Assembly (NCBI GenBank): GCA_035936835.1
Contig: DASYVT010000159.1
Span: 1 to 64,000, forward strand
DNA from: Candidatus Methylomirabilota bacterium
GTDB lineage: Bacteria > Methylomirabilota > Methylomirabilia > Rokubacteriales > CSP1-6
Direction: 5' to 3'
DNA: 64,000 nucleotides
Under the pieces are notes generated by a model. The model saw only the letters and a program-made list of their open reading frames with translations, was not told the origin of the DNA and made no database searches. The position numbers were made by a program, and so were the translations under genes. Below, in pieces: positions 8,666 through 18,310 of the stretch (position 1 is its first letter; each line of letters starts with the position of its first letter).

Positions 8666-9512
8666 ACATGGCTTGGGACGAGGCCTCGGAGCTCTCCTGC
8701 CCTCCTCCCCTGCCCCGGCCGTTGAGACAGGAGCGTCTAGGGTCCAGGAACTGCCGATCGACAGCCTAGTCGCCAATCCAAGACAGCCAAGAAAAGCCTT
8801 TGATGATAATAGTTTACGTGATCTCTCGCAGTCACTGAAGCGCTCCGGCGTACTCCAACCTTTGGTTGTAAGGCGTCGTGGTCAGCAATTTGAGATCGTC
8901 GTCGGCGAACGGAGATGGAGGGCCGCAAAAATGGCCGGGTTGACTTACCTCCCGGCCGTTGTCCGTGAGGCCACCGATGCTGAAACGCTTGAGCTGGCAC
9001 TCGTCGAGAATCTACTGCGCGAAGATCTTAACCCGATGGAAGAGGCGGAAGCCTATCAGCGTCTCCTCACCGAGTTCGCGTGGACGCAGGAAGAGCTCGG
9101 CCAGCGCGTCGGTAAGGACCGCAGCAGCGTGGCCAATTGCCTGCGCCTGCTCAAGCTCCCCGAGCTGATACAGGCCGATCTTCGCGCGGGGCGGCTGACC
9201 ATGGGCCACGCGCGCGCCCTCCTCTCGCTCGCCTCCCCTGCCGAGCAGCTCAAGCTCCGCGAGGAGATCCTCGCCCACTCCTGGTCGGTCCGCGCGACCG
9301 AGGAGGGCGTCCAGCGCAAGCAGCGCCAGGCGCCGCGCCGCGCCGGGCGCCGTTCGGCGGAGCTCGCCGCCCTCGAGGATTCGCTGCGGGAGACCCTCGC
9401 CACGCGCGTGCGGCTGGTCGGAAGCGAGCGCGCCGGGCGCATCGAGATCACGTACACCTCGGCCGAGGACCTCGAGCGCCTGACCGAGCTGATCACCGGC
9501 CGCCGCGGGTAG
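8655..9512 (+). CDS. parB: chromosome partitioning protein ParB (Spo0J)
   Basis: CTP-dependent DNA clamp that loads at parS and spreads along DNA. It has 285 residues from ATG 8655. A TTG at 8649 is possible but is only 3 nt from the Shine-Dalgarno AAGGAGG, so the ATG is preferred. The N-terminus KHGLGRGLGALLP is the conserved ParA-stimulating peptide. The CTP-binding motif GERRWRAA is near residue 85, ENLLREDLNPMEEAEAY follows, and a helix-turn-helix lies near 150-175. The C-terminus is the dimerisation domain. The first third of the gene is AT-richer than the rest. Confidence 0.96.
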   Translation: MKAKHGLGRGLGALLPSSPAPAVETGASRVQELPIDSLVANPRQPRKAFDDNSLRDLSQSLKRSGVLQPLVVRRRGQQFEIVVGERRWRAAKMAGLTYLPAVVREATDAETLELALVENLLREDLNPMEEAEAYQRLLTEFAWTQEELGQRVGKDRSSVANCLRLLKLPELIQADLRAGRLTMGHARALLSLASPAEQLKLREEILAHSWSVRATEEGVQRKQRQAPRRAGRRSAELAALEDSLRETLATRVRLVGSERAGRIEITYTSAEDLERLTELITGRRG

Positions 9513-9518
9513 ATCGCG

Positions 9519-9524
9519 TAGACT
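9519..9524 (+). promoter_or_regulatory. -10 element placed for a leaderless mnmA mRNA
   Basis: TAGACT ends 6 nt before the mnmA ATG (9531), so transcription would start at or next to the start codon. No Shine-Dalgarno precedes the ATG. No good -35 is visible, so the call rests on the -10 and its spacing alone. Confidence 0.4.
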
Positions 9525-9530
9525 GGATTC

Positions 9531-10628
9531 ATGGCCGAGCGCATCGTCGTCGGACTCTCGGGAGGCGTCGACTCCTCCGTCGCAGCCGCGGTCCTCGTCG
9601 AGCAGGGCGTTGACGTGGTGGGTGTCACGCTGCGCGTGTGGCCGTGGCAGCCGGCCACGGAGGCCTCTCAGCGCTTCGGCAGCTGCTGCTCGCCCGCGAC
9701 GGTGGACGACGCGCGCCAGGTCGCGCGCCGGCTCGGCATCCCCTATTACCTGCTGAACAGTGAGGCGGAGTTCGACCGCACAGTGATCGACGACTTTGCG
9801 CGAGAGTACGCGGCGGGCCGGACGCCCGTGCCGTGCACCGTCTGCAACCGGGAGGTCAAGTTCGGCTCGCTCCTCGCGCGCGCCCGCGCCTGGGACGCGG
9901 TGGCGGTCGCGACGGGGCACTACGCGCGGATCACGCGTGATCCGGCGACGGGCCGCCATCTTCTCTGGCGCGGTGTCGACACCCAGAAGGACCAATCGGA
10001 TTTTCTCTGGCCGCTCTCGCAGTCCCAGCTCGGCGCCGCGCGCTTTCCCGTCGGCGACCTCACGAAGGCGGAGGTACGCGACCGCGCGCGAGCGTTGGGA
10101 CTCGTCACCGCCGACAAGCCTGAGAGTCAGGAGATCTGTTTCATCCCGGACGACGACTATCGGGGTTTTCTCCGTCGCCGAATCCCGCAGGCCTTCAGAC
10201 CAGGCCCGATCGTGGATGGAGGCGGCCGCGTGCTCGGTCAGCACGAGGGGCTGGCGGCGTTTACGGTTGGCCAGCGCCGCGGCCTGGGGCTCGCGACTGG
10301 GCGCACGCTCTACGTCACTGCGCTCGATCCGGCCCGCAACGCAGTCGTGGTGGGCGAGGCGCGGGAGGTCGAGGTGGACACGCTCGTGGCCGAGCAGGTC
10401 AATTGGATCGCCATCGATGGGCTCGAGGGCCCGCTCGAGGTGACGGCGCAGATTCGCCACCGCCACAAGCCCGCTCCCGCGACCATCCGGCCAAGCGGGC
10501 AGGGGGTCGAGGTGCGATTCGAGGCGCCACAGTGGGCGCCGGCGCCGGGTCAATCGGTCGTCTTCTACCAGGGCGACCTCGTCGTGGGCGGCGGTGTCAT
10601 CGCGGCCCGAAGCCACGAAGCCGCTTGA
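9531..10628 (+). CDS. mnmA: tRNA-specific 2-thiouridylase MnmA
   Basis: Adenylates and thiolates U34 of Glu, Gln and Lys tRNAs. It has 365 residues. The PP-loop SGGVDSS is at residues 10-16. The catalytic pair is Cys102 or Cys105 in PCTVCNREVKFG and Cys203 in ESQEICF. The central domain contains FTVGQRRGLGLA and the C-terminal beta barrel is present, so the enzyme is complete. It stands between parB and the ATP synthase operon with no overlap. An extra SCC-containing segment (residues 51-53) near the N-terminus is a minor feature. Confidence 0.96.
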   Translation: MAERIVVGLSGGVDSSVAAAVLVEQGVDVVGVTLRVWPWQPATEASQRFGSCCSPATVDDARQVARRLGIPYYLLNSEAEFDRTVIDDFAREYAAGRTPVPCTVCNREVKFGSLLARARAWDAVAVATGHYARITRDPATGRHLLWRGVDTQKDQSDFLWPLSQSQLGAARFPVGDLTKAEVRDRARALGLVTADKPESQEICFIPDDDYRGFLRRRIPQAFRPGPIVDGGGRVLGQHEGLAAFTVGQRRGLGLATGRTLYVTALDPARNAVVVGEAREVEVDTLVAEQVNWIAIDGLEGPLEVTAQIRHRHKPAPATIRPSGQGVEVRFEAPQWAPAPGQSVVFYQGDLVVGGGVIAARSHEAA

Positions 10629-10654
10629 CAGTTTTCCTCTCGGCGTGATACACG
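10625..10654 (+). promoter_or_regulatory. promoter of the atpFHAGDC operon
   Basis: A perfect -35 TTGACA (10625-10630) overlaps the mnmA stop codon. A -10 of the form TACACG follows after 18 nt (ATACAC after 17 nt). The 5' leader to the atpF ATG would be about 45 nt and carries a Shine-Dalgarno GGAGA. Confidence 0.5.
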
Positions 10655-10704
10655 TCTAGCGTTTGTCCCTTATTTCACAACATCTCGCAGCCGGAGAATT
10701 CACG

Positions 10705-11292
10705 ATGCGTCGTAGTTTAGCCTTCGCATGCTCTTGGGCCATCGCATGCGTCCTCGCGGGTCTCGTGCCCTCCGTGGCTTTCGCCTCAGGCGGGGGAGAG
10801 GGCGGGCTCATCAGCCTGGACAAATCCCTCATCATCCAGGCCGTCAACTTCCTCATCCTGCTTATCCTATTGACCAAGCTGCTCTACAAGCCGCTCCTGG
10901 CGAAGATGGACGAGCGCACCCAGGTCATCCAGAGATCGCTCGACGAAGCCCAGGCGGCGCGGGCCGAGGCCCGGAAGGAGCGGGACGAATTCGCCGCGAA
11001 GATCCAGGCCGTGCACGCCGAGGCGCAGGGCATCCGCGCCACGGCCCTCAAGGACGCAGCCGACGAGCAGCGGCGCCTGGTCGATGCGGCGCGGGCCGAG
11101 GCGGCAGGCCTCGTCGCGAGCGCGCGGCAGGAAATGGACCAGGACGTCCGCCGCGCGCGTCAGGAGCTTCGCCAGGAGGTTGCCGATCTCGCCATTGCGG
11201 TCTCCGAGCGGCTCATCAAGAAGAGCCTCAACGACGCCGATCACCGCCGCGTCGTCGACGACGCCATCGCTCGCATGGGCCAGAAGAACTAG
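10705..11292 (+). CDS. atpF: ATP synthase F0 subunit b
   Basis: Peripheral stalk subunit linking F0 to F1. The ATG at 10705 gives 195 residues and has GGAGA 7 nt upstream; an upstream in-frame start lacks this. Unusually, a hydrophobic segment resembling a cleavable signal peptide (residues 1-27, ending VPSVAFASG) precedes the true membrane anchor SLIIQAVNFLILLILLTKLL. A long charged coiled coil with KER/EAR repeats follows to the C-terminus. The operon continues with atpH. Signal-bearing b subunits occur in some deltaproteobacterial-type operons, as recalled from family knowledge. Confidence 0.92.
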   Translation: MRRSLAFACSWAIACVLAGLVPSVAFASGGGEGGLISLDKSLIIQAVNFLILLILLTKLLYKPLLAKMDERTQVIQRSLDEAQAARAEARKERDEFAAKIQAVHAEAQGIRATALKDAADEQRRLVDAARAEAAGLVASARQEMDQDVRRARQELRQEVADLAIAVSERLIKKSLNDADHRRVVDDAIARMGQKN

Positions 11293-11297
11293 CTCCG

Positions 11298-11843
11298 ATG
11301 CGCGCCCAGGAGGGAACCGCCCGCCGCTACGCGAAGGCGCTGCACGCGGCGGCTGCCGAAGCCGGGGCAGGGGAGGCCGCGGGGCGTGAGCTCGCCGCCC
11401 TTCTCGACGTTCTCCAGGCCAACCGCCAGGCCGTCGACGTGCTCGCCCGGCCGTGGATCAAGCCGGGGGACCGTCGCGCGGCCGCCCTGACGCTCGCCCA
11501 GCAGGCGGGGTGCGGCAAGCTCGTCCAGGACTTCGTGGCGCTCGTCGCCGAGCGCGGCCGCCTGGACCACCTGGCGGCCATCGTTACCGCCTATCAAGAC
11601 CTCGCGGACGCCGCACTCGGCCGGGTTCGCGCCCAGGTCAGGACGGCCGTGGCGCTGACCGATGCCGAGAAGGACCGGCTCGCCCGGCGCCTCCAGACTG
11701 AGCTCGGCAAGCAGATCATCCTCGAGGAAACCGTGGACACGAATCTCCTGGGCGGCTTTGTCGCCCGGGTCGGCAGTCTCATTCTCGACGGCAGTCTCGA
11801 CGGGCAGCTCGCGCGCATGCGCGAGCGGCTGGTGAGGGGATAG
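11298..11843 (+). CDS. atpH: ATP synthase F1 subunit delta
   Basis: Caps the F1 alpha3beta3 head and connects it to the b stalk. It has 181 residues, beginning [19 protein letters not shown], whose RYAKAL motif is typical of delta. The C-terminal part [21 protein letters not shown]-type segment (around 145-165) matches the conserved ID-x-x-L-x-G-G region. The ATG lies 5 nt after the atpF stop and the stop is 1 nt before atpA, so translation is probably coupled through the operon. Confidence 0.93.
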   Translation: MRAQEGTARRYAKALHAAAAEAGAGEAAGRELAALLDVLQANRQAVDVLARPWIKPGDRRAAALTLAQQAGCGKLVQDFVALVAERGRLDHLAAIVTAYQDLADAALGRVRAQVRTAVALTDAEKDRLARRLQTELGKQIILEETVDTNLLGGFVARVGSLILDGSLDGQLARMRERLVRG

Positions 11844-11844
11844 C

Positions 11845-13371
11845 ATGATCAAGGCGGAAGAGATCAGCGAGATCATCAAGCGGCAGCTCCAGGGCTACGA
11901 GGCCGAGGTCGACTTCAAGGAAGCCGGCCGCGTCATCGAGGTGGGCGACGGCATCGCCCGCATCTACGGACTCCAGGGCGCCATGGCCGGCGAGCTGCTC
12001 CAGTTCCCGGGCGACGTCTTCGGTCTCGTGCTGAACCTCGAAGAGGACAACGTCGGCGCCGTGCTGCTCGGCTCCGACATCCTCATCAAGGAAGGCGACA
12101 CCGTCACGCGCACGAAGCGCATCGCCCAGGTGCCCGTCGGCGAGGCGCTGACCGGCCGCGTCGTCGACGCCCTCGGCCAGCCTGTGGACGGCAAGGGCCC
12201 GATCGCGTCCGAGGAATTCCGGCCGCTCGAGCGCTACGCCCCGGGCGTCGTTGACCGGGCCGGCGTCAAGCAGCCGCTCCAGACGGGACTGAAGGCCATC
12301 GATGCCATGATCCCGATCGGGCGCGGCCAGCGCGAGCTCATCATCGGCGACCGCGGGACGGGCAAGACCGCCATCGGCGTGGATACGATCATCAACCAGA
12401 AGGGGCAGGACGTCTTCTGCTTCTACGTCGCGATCGGCCAGAAGCGCTCCACCGTCGCACAGGTCGTGAAAGTTCTCGAGGACACGGGCGCCATGGCCTT
12501 CACCACCGTCGTCGTGGCCTCGGCGTCGGAGCCGGCGGCACTGCAGTACCTCGCGCCGTACACGGGTTGCGCCATGGCGGAGTTCTTCCGGGACTCGGGC
12601 CGCCACGCGCTGTGCATCTACGACGATCTCTCCAAGCACGCCACGGCCTACCGGCAGATGTCGCTACTGCTGCGCCGGCCGCCGGGACGCGAGGCATACC
12701 CGGGCGACGTCTTCTATCTCCACTCGCGGCTTCTCGAGCGCGCCGCGAAGCTCAACGACCAGCTGGGCGGCGGGTCGCTGACGGCGCTGCCGATCATCGA
12801 GACGCAGCTGGGAGACGTCTCGGCCTACATCCCGACCAACGTCATCTCGATCACGGATGGCCAGATCTACCTCGAGTCCGATCTGTTCTACTCGGGCATC
12901 CGGCCCGCCGTGAACGTGGGCCTGTCGGTCTCGCGCGTCGGCGGCTCGGCGCAGATCAAGGCCATGCGCCAGATCGCGGGCAAGCTCCGCCTCGACCTCG
13001 CCCAGTACCGCGAGCTCGCGGCCTTCGCGCAGTTCGGCTCCGACCTCGACAAGGCGACGCTCCAGCAGCTGGCCCGCGGCGGGCGCATGGTGGAGCTGCT
13101 CAAGCAGGGGCAGTACGCCCCGCTGCCGATCGAGAGACAGATCGCCATCATCTTCGCCGGCGGCCAGGGCCTCATGGACGACCTGCCGATCGAGCAGGTG
13201 CGGCCCTTCGAGGAGTTCCTCTACCCGCACCTCGAGCGCAAGCACCCGAAGCTCCTGCCCGACATTGCCAACAAGAAGGAGCTGACGGACGAGCTCCGAG
13301 ACGCGCTGACGGCAGCGATCAACGAGGCGAAGGCGGAGTTCATCGTCGCGCGGGGCATCAAGGCGGCGTAA
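11845..13371 (+). CDS. atpA: ATP synthase F1 subunit alpha
   Basis: Non-catalytic nucleotide-binding subunit of F1. It has 508 residues, the usual length. The N-terminal beta barrel is followed by Walker [12 protein letters not shown] near residue 170 and by the family signature region [16 protein letters not shown] near residue 353. It begins 1 nt after atpH and is followed 12 nt later by atpG. All core motifs are present. Confidence 0.98.
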   Translation: MIKAEEISEIIKRQLQGYEAEVDFKEAGRVIEVGDGIARIYGLQGAMAGELLQFPGDVFGLVLNLEEDNVGAVLLGSDILIKEGDTVTRTKRIAQVPVGEALTGRVVDALGQPVDGKGPIASEEFRPLERYAPGVVDRAGVKQPLQTGLKAIDAMIPIGRGQRELIIGDRGTGKTAIGVDTIINQKGQDVFCFYVAIGQKRSTVAQVVKVLEDTGAMAFTTVVVASASEPAALQYLAPYTGCAMAEFFRDSGRHALCIYDDLSKHATAYRQMSLLLRRPPGREAYPGDVFYLHSRLLERAAKLNDQLGGGSLTALPIIETQLGDVSAYIPTNVISITDGQIYLESDLFYSGIRPAVNVGLSVSRVGGSAQIKAMRQIAGKLRLDLAQYRELAAFAQFGSDLDKATLQQLARGGRMVELLKQGQYAPLPIERQIAIIFAGGQGLMDDLPIEQVRPFEEFLYPHLERKHPKLLPDIANKKELTDELRDALTAAINEAKAEFIVARGIKAA

Positions 13372-13383
13372 GGCTTCCGACCC

Positions 13384-14262
13384 ATGGCGACGCTCCGGGA
13401 CATCCAGCGGCGGATCCGATCCGTCCAGTCGACGCAGAAGATCACGAAGGCCATGAAGCTCGTGGCCGCGTCGAAGTTTCGCCGCGCGCAGGAGCGCATC
13501 CTCGCGGCGCGCCCGTACGCGACGAAGATGCGTGAGCTCCTCGGAGGGCTCGCCGGTCACTCCGGAGACGAGACCCATCCGCTGCTCGCGCGTCGCGATA
13601 CGGGGCGCAAGCGGTTGGTCATCATCACGGCGGACAAGGGGCTGTGCGGCGCTTTCAATTCCAACATCCTCCGCGAGTCGCTGCGCTTCCTGCGCGGGGC
13701 GGGGGAGGCTTCGGTGACGCTCGTCGTGGTGGGCAAGAAGGCCCGCGACTTCTACCGCCGCCGCCAGTTCACGGTCAAGTCCGAGATGCTGGGGTTCTTC
13801 GACCGGCTGGCCTATTCCCACGCCCAGGAGTTGGCGGGCGGGCTCATGCAGGACTACCTCGCGGAGGAGGTGGACGAGGTTCACCTCCTGTACAACGAGT
13901 TCCGCTCGGTCGCCGTGCAGCGCCCCGTGCGCCAACAGCTCCTGCCGATCGAGGCCGAGGATGGCGGCGGCGAGGCCGCGGGGCCGCAGGAAGAGTATCT
14001 CTACGAGCCGGGCCCCGAGGCCATCCTGGCCTCGCTCCTGCCGCGCCACGTGACCACGCAGGTCTACCGGGCGCTCATGGAGTCGGTGGCCGGCGAGTAC
14101 GGCGCGCGCATGACGGCTATGGAGTCCGCGACCAAGAATGCCCGTGAGATGATCAATATCCTGACCATTCAGTACAACAAGGCCCGCCAGGAGCGCATCA
14201 CCAAGGAGCTCCTGGATATCGTCGGCGGGGCGGAAGCCCTTCGCCAGTCAGTCGAAGCGTAG
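13384..14262 (+). CDS. atpG: ATP synthase F1 subunit gamma
   Basis: Central rotor shaft of F1. It has 292 residues. The N-terminal helix RDIQRRIRSVQSTQKITKAM and the C-terminal helix EMINILTIQYNKARQERITK are the conserved coiled-coil pair that sits inside the alpha3beta3 ring. ADKGLCGAFNSNI marks the central Rossmann-like domain. It is placed between atpA and atpD as usual. Confidence 0.97.
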   Translation: MATLRDIQRRIRSVQSTQKITKAMKLVAASKFRRAQERILAARPYATKMRELLGGLAGHSGDETHPLLARRDTGRKRLVIITADKGLCGAFNSNILRESLRFLRGAGEASVTLVVVGKKARDFYRRRQFTVKSEMLGFFDRLAYSHAQELAGGLMQDYLAEEVDEVHLLYNEFRSVAVQRPVRQQLLPIEAEDGGGEAAGPQEEYLYEPGPEAILASLLPRHVTTQVYRALMESVAGEYGARMTAMESATKNAREMINILTIQYNKARQERITKELLDIVGGAEALRQSVEA

Positions 14263-15708
<1,446 letters not shown>

Positions 15709-15711
15709 TGT

Positions 15712-15822
15712 CGTTCGAGCTGAGACGCTGCCGACGAGCCGCAGGCGAGGCAGTTCGAGCTGAGCGGCGAAGCCGTGAGGCGAGGCCCGAGTGGATCAGC
15801 GGCGAGGCGAGGGCTGAGTAGA
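15712..15822. repeat. type 1 dispersed repeat between atpD and atpC
   Basis: This gap contains two diverged units beginning TTCGAGCTGAG (15714 and about 15753). The word TTCGAGCTGAGACGCT and the ending GCGAGGCGAGGGCTGAGT recur exactly at 34768-34863, 19 kb away, so this is an interspersed element and not chance similarity. It separates the beta and epsilon genes of the ATP synthase operon and ends 1-2 nt before the epsilon start codon. Confidence 0.8.
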
Positions 15823-16242
15823 ATGCTCTTCGAGCTTGCGACTCCGACGCGGATGCTCGTCACCGCCGAGGTTGACGAGGTTGTCGCGCCCGGCGTCGAG
15901 GGTTACTTTGGCGTCCTGCCCGGGCACGCGGCCTTCCTGACCACCCTGGCTCCCGGAGAGGTGGTCTATCGCAGCGGCCAGCAAGAGCACCACCTGTCCG
16001 TGGCGGGCGGGTTCGCCGAGGTGCGCCCCGAGCGCGTGATTATCCTGGCCGAGCACGCGGAGCGGCCGGAGGAGATCGACCGGGAGCGTGCCGAGCGCGC
16101 CCGCCAGCGCGCCGAGATGCGCCTGCAGGGCAAGGGCCCCGACGGCTCTGCGGCGGAGATCGATTTCGCCCGCGCGCTGGCGGCCCTGGCCCGCGCCCTG
16201 ACGCGCCTGCTCGTGGCTTCGCGCTCCTCCCAGCCGCAGTAG
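15823..16242 (+). CDS. atpC: ATP synthase F1 subunit epsilon
   Basis: Rotor subunit that couples and regulates F1. It has 139 residues from ATG 15823. The N-terminal beta sandwich is typical: LATPTRMLVTAEVDEVVAPG and GYFGVLPGHAAFLTTLAPG. The C-terminal part is helical and rich in Glu and Arg, like the regulatory helices. There is no clear Shine-Dalgarno next to the ATG because the upstream DNA is a repeat; the frame extends further upstream only through repeat DNA, so the ATG is chosen. It is the last gene of the operon. Confidence 0.93.
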   Translation: MLFELATPTRMLVTAEVDEVVAPGVEGYFGVLPGHAAFLTTLAPGEVVYRSGQQEHHLSVAGGFAEVRPERVIILAEHAERPEEIDRERAERARQRAEMRLQGKGPDGSAAEIDFARALAALARALTRLLVASRSSQPQ

Positions 16243-16248
16243 CCGCAT

Positions 16249-16264
16249 GCCCCGCGGGCGGGGC
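16249..16264 (+). terminator. GC-rich hairpin after the atp operon
   Basis: GCCCCGC and GCGGGGC form a perfect 7-bp inverted repeat around 2 nt, 6 nt after the atpC stop. There is no T-run, so it may be a Rho-dependent stop, a stabilising hairpin or no terminator at all. Confidence 0.4.
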
Positions 16265-16378
16265 AGCCGGAACGTCGGACCGCCCAGTTCCTGAGGCACA
16301 AGCGGCGCCCGCCGCTACGCAACCCTCCGCCGCATAACGATCTCGGTCATGGCATGCCGCTCGCAGTTCAACGCGGCC

Positions 16379-16765
16379 ATGACGACCATCCTGGTAGTGG
16401 ACGACGAGCCCTCCATCGTGGAACTGGTGCGCTTTACGCTCGAAGACGCCGACGTACGGGTGGTCGAGGCCTCGGACGGCGCCGAGGCGCTCATCCTCGC
16501 GCGCCGGATCAAGCCGGACCTGGTGTTCCTCGACGTGCAGATGCCGCGGCTCGACGGCCTCGAGGTATGCCGGCAGCTCAGGCGTGAGCCCGCCTTCGCG
16601 CGCACGCCCATCATCATGCTCACGGCCGCCGGCCAGCAGGCAGACCGAACCCGCGGCCTCGGCGCCGGCGCCGACGAATACCTGACCAAGCCGTTCTCGC
16701 CGCTGGCGCTCCTGGCTCTCGTCGAGGCGCTGCTGCCGGAGACGCGGTCGTGGCGGCCGACGTAG
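16379..16765 (+). CDS. single-domain response regulator (CheY-like receiver)
   Basis: Phosphorylatable receiver protein of 128 residues. It begins MTTILVVDDEPS with the acidic pair DD; the phospho-acceptor Asp is in PDLVFLDVQMPRLDG, Thr in IIMLTAAG and Lys in DEYLTKPFSPL. It has no output domain. An in-frame ATG at 16349 would add ten non-conserved residues, so 16379 is preferred. It overlaps the following HD-GYP gene by 16 nt in another frame, so the two may act as a split version of an RpfG-type protein. The histidine kinase at the operon end is the likely phosphodonor. Confidence 0.9.
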   Translation: MTTILVVDDEPSIVELVRFTLEDADVRVVEASDGAEALILARRIKPDLVFLDVQMPRLDGLEVCRQLRREPAFARTPIIMLTAAGQQADRTRGLGAGADEYLTKPFSPLALLALVEALLPETRSWRPT

Positions 16766-17511
16766 CGCTGTCGCAGGCCCTGGCCTACGCGCGCGACCTC
16801 AAGAATCTCTACGAGGTGGCGCGGGTGCGCGAGGAGGAGACGGTGCGCGCCCACGACAAGCTCCGCGCCGCCTACCAGCAGTCGCTCGCCTACGCCGTCG
16901 ATCTCAAGAAGACCCACCGGCGGCTGCAGCGTTCCATCCTCCAAAGCCTGCTCGGGCTGGCCAACGCGCTCGAGGCCAAGGACGAGTACACGCGCGGACA
17001 CTCGGACCGCGTGGCGGCGCTGGCGCGCCGGCTCGCGCTCGAAGCGGGGTTGACCGTGCGGCAGGCGGAAGTGATCGCCCAGTCCGGTCTGCTCCACGAC
17101 CTGGGCAAGATCGGCGTGCCGGAGCAAATCCTCAGGAAACCCGGGCCACTCTCCGAGGAGGAATGGGCCGTCATGCGGCGGCACCCGCTCACGGGATCCC
17201 AGATCGTGGCGCCGCTCGAGTCCTTCGCGGAGGGTGCCCTCATCGTCCGCCATCACCACGAGCGCGAGGACGGCAGCGGCTATCCCGACGGGCTTTCCGG
17301 CGAGACGATACCCCTCGGCGCGCGCGTTGTCGCCGTGGTCGACGTCTACGACGCGCTTACTTCCAAGCGGCCGTACCGGCGCGCCCTGACGCACGCCGAG
17401 GCCCTCGAGCGGCTCGCGGCCGAGGCGGGGCGTACGCTCGACGCCCGGCTCACGAGGCTCTTCATCGACATGGTCGCTCATGCGCCTCCTGACTGGCCCG
17501 TTCGAGACTGA
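16750..17511 (+). CDS. HD-GYP domain c-di-GMP phosphodiesterase
   Basis: Predicted metal-dependent hydrolase of cyclic di-GMP. It has 253 residues from a GTG start. The first 60 residues look like a coiled coil. The HD-GYP domain follows: His84 in RGHSDRV, HD at 116-117 in LLHDLGKIG, HHHE at 168-171 and GSGYPDG near 176-181. RpfG-type proteins normally carry a receiver in front of this domain; here the receiver is the preceding separate gene. The end overlaps the next gene by 32 nt. A cyclic-nucleotide substrate is inferred from the family. Confidence 0.9.
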   Translation: MAADVALSQALAYARDLKNLYEVARVREEETVRAHDKLRAAYQQSLAYAVDLKKTHRRLQRSILQSLLGLANALEAKDEYTRGHSDRVAALARRLALEAGLTVRQAEVIAQSGLLHDLGKIGVPEQILRKPGPLSEEEWAVMRRHPLTGSQIVAPLESFAEGALIVRHHHEREDGSGYPDGLSGETIPLGARVVAVVDVYDALTSKRPYRRALTHAEALERLAAEAGRTLDARLTRLFIDMVAHAPPDWPVRD

Positions 17512-18310
17512 GCGCGCGGCGCGCGCGCCGTCGATCGCGCGCCCGCTCGCCGTGGTCGCCGCCACGGCGGCGCTGGGCGCAGGCGCGGGCCTGGCGGCCG
17601 AGACTGGGCTTGGCGCGGCGGGCGGGATCGGCCATGCGCTCGCCAGCGCGTCGCTTCATGCGGGATTTCTCGCCGCCGGGTGGGTGGTGGCACTCGACGG
17701 ACGGGAGGGCTGGCGCGGACCGGCGCTCCGCGAGGCGGCGGCGCTCGTCCTGGCCGCGCTGGCTGCCCGGGTCTCGCTCGCGGGCGCGCTGGCGTATCTG
17801 CTCGTGCCGCTCGTCCTCGCCCGTGACGCCGGCGCGTGGCGCCGTAGTCTCGAGCGGATCGGTTGGCGCCTACCTTGCGCACCGCGCGCCATCCTCCTGG
17901 GAACGGCGGCGGGGACCTTCCTCGGGCTTCACCTGCTCATCGCCGCTTCGCTGACGCTGGGGTACGCGGTCTCCGTGCCCGACGGAGGCCGCTACCTGAC
18001 GGCGCTCGCCTACGACGTCGGGGTCAATGCGCTCACGGCCGAGTGGCTCTTCCGCGGCGCGATCTTCTCGGCGCTTTGGCGGCGGTGGAGCTTCTGGCCC
18101 GCCGCCGTGGTCTCTACCGCGTGCGCGCTTGTGCGCTATCTCCTCGACCCCGCGCTGCCTCAGGCGATCGAGGCCATGGCCGGCGCGACCTTCTACCTGT
18201 CGCTTCTGGGTCTCGCCTGCTGCGCGCTACGCGCGTGGAGCGGCAGCCTCGTGCCCGGCTACTTCGCCACGGTCGCCTTCTTCGCCGCCTACCGGACGCT
18301 CTTCGTGTGA
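17480..18310 (+). CDS. polytopic membrane protein, possibly degenerate CPBP-type
   Basis: Integral membrane protein of 276 residues with about seven hydrophobic segments. The motif ALTAEWLFRGAIFSALWRR resembles the Glu-Glu-x-x-x-Arg motif of CPBP intramembrane proteases, but the first Glu is Ala and the later Phe/His motif is not evident, so catalysis is doubtful. It lies inside the signalling operon, overlapping the HD-GYP gene by 32 nt and the kinase gene by GTGA, which suggests a role in signal sensing or maturation. The function is not known from the sequence. Confidence 0.6.
   Translation: MRLLTGPFETERAARAPSIARPLAVVAATAALGAGAGLAAETGLGAAGGIGHALASASLHAGFLAAGWVVALDGREGWRGPALREAAALVLAALAARVSLAGALAYLLVPLVLARDAGAWRRSLERIGWRLPCAPRAILLGTAAGTFLGLHLLIAASLTLGYAVSVPDGGRYLTALAYDVGVNALTAEWLFRGAIFSALWRRWSFWPAAVVSTACALVRYLLDPALPQAIEAMAGATFYLSLLGLACCALRAWSGSLVPGYFATVAFFAAYRTLFV

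Noticed and set aside
16750-16765. Programmed frameshift fusing receiver and HD-GYP
   Set aside because: No slippery heptamer or stimulatory structure was seen in the overlap, and a GTG start for the HD-GYP gene is available; simple coupled translation is enough.
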